A stretch of 64,000 nt of DNA from NCBI GenBank assembly GCA_016708925.1, contig JADJET010000004.1:9740-73739 (forward strand), given 5' to 3'. Origin of the DNA: Gammaproteobacteria bacterium (lineage in GTDB: Bacteria > Pseudomonadota > Gammaproteobacteria > Pseudomonadales > Porticoccaceae). Every line of letters begins with the position of its first letter. The first letter of the stretch is position 1. Of the stretch, positions 63,691-64,000 are shown one piece after another. Both the position numbers and the translations under genes were made by a program. The notes beneath the pieces were generated by a model. It saw nothing but the letters and a program-made list of their open reading frames with translations. It ran no database searches and was not told the DNA's origin.

Positions 63691-64000
63691 ATGAGTGAGC
63701 CCGCTGCGGCGATCATCCAGACCGAGCAACTGGGCCGCGCGTTTCGCCGCAAGATGGTGTTGCGCGACGTTAACATCACGGTTTACGAAGGCGAAATCTT
63801 TGGTTTGCTCGGCCCCGACGGCGCGGGCAAAACCACACTGATGCAGTTGATGGCGGCGATTCTGGATCCCACCGAGGGGCGCTGCACGGTGATGCAGCAC
63901 GACACGGTCAAGGACGCCTACTGGATCAACTCCCACATCGGCTACATGTTTCAGGGCTTTACCCTCTACGACAAGCTGTCCATCGCCGAGAACATGCGGT
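63691..64000 (+). CDS. ABC transporter ATP-binding protein, partial
   Basis: This is the N-terminal 103 codons of an ABC ATPase cut by the window end. Walker A is LLGPDGAGKTTLMQLM and the Q-loop region is GYMFQGFTLYDKLSIAENM. The GPDGAGK form and the context after an HlyD adaptor match YbhF-type drug-efflux ATPases. An in-frame GTG at 63628 could extend the N-terminus by 21 residues; the ATG at 63691 is kept because homologues usually start near it. Confidence 0.88.
   Translation, partial: MSEPAAAIIQTEQLGRAFRRKMVLRDVNITVYEGEIFGLLGPDGAGKTTLMQLMAAILDPTEGRCTVMQHDTVKDAYWINSHIGYMFQGFTLYDKLSIAENMR

Overview
The window is GC-rich DNA from a gammaproteobacterium. The best evidence is gene order: tsaE-amiB-mutL-miaA-hfq-hflX-hflK-hflC-hisZ-purA, rplU-rpmA-obgE, and glnE-ilvE-waaF-waaG-waaP followed by core kinases and a carbamoyltransferase, the last resembling the Pseudomonas LPS-core locus. 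I cannot place it below class. Many SDR, amidohydrolase, LLM-oxidoreductase and thiolase/DUF35 genes suggest an environmental heterotroph with broad catabolism. No rRNA, tRNA or CRISPR was seen.

Layout. 1-5 kb: frameshifted ispB, an LLM oxidoreductase and a zinc alcohol dehydrogenase, an ISL3-family IS with frameshifted transposase, and a chimeric ORF joining an MFS N-terminus to a ParC C-terminus. 5-9 kb: amidohydrolase, hspQ and two paralogous SDRs. 9-15 kb: osmoregulated periplasmic glucan genes, with opgG-orf-opgH divergent from opgD. 15-21 kb: an orphan GspE/PilB-type ATPase, glnE, ilvE. 21-29 kb: LPS core assembly (waaF, waaG, waaP, two more kinase genes, carbamoyltransferase, GT2). 29-34 kb: polyamine genes (speA, carboxynorspermidine synthase, nspC). 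34-47 kb: the long minus-strand housekeeping cluster from nnr/tsaE to purA. 47-52 kb: queG, rpsT, proB, obgE, rpmA, rplU. 52-56 kb: nudC, then enoyl-CoA hydratase, SDR, thiolase-like protein and DUF35 protein, and a solitary HicB.

56.5-60.5 kb is an accessory segment. After a 34-bp perfect palindrome comes an encapsulated-ferritin (EncFtn) type gene without an encapsulin gene or a recognisable cargo tag, a 33-aa membrane peptide, a glycine-rich membrane protein, a ZIP metal transporter, a second ferritin-like protein (DUF2202-like) and a Nudix hydrolase. Base composition drops clearly here, and the segment ends at an ISL3 terminal-repeat copy and a RelBE-type toxin-antitoxin pair. This possible metal/oxidative-stress module is the most interesting part of the window. 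60.5-64 kb: an IS3 remnant, an unknown anchored protein, a SCO1/SenC protein, and an HlyD-type adaptor with the start of an ABC ATPase.

Single-base frameshifts inside otherwise conserved genes are concentrated in the first 4.3 kb and recur at 21.9, 23.5, 29.6 and 57.95 kb, mostly in short homopolymers. They look like assembly or sequencing indels, so those genes may be intact in the organism. Several small terminal-inverted-repeat elements, one present as an inverted pair 8 kb apart, lie between genes.
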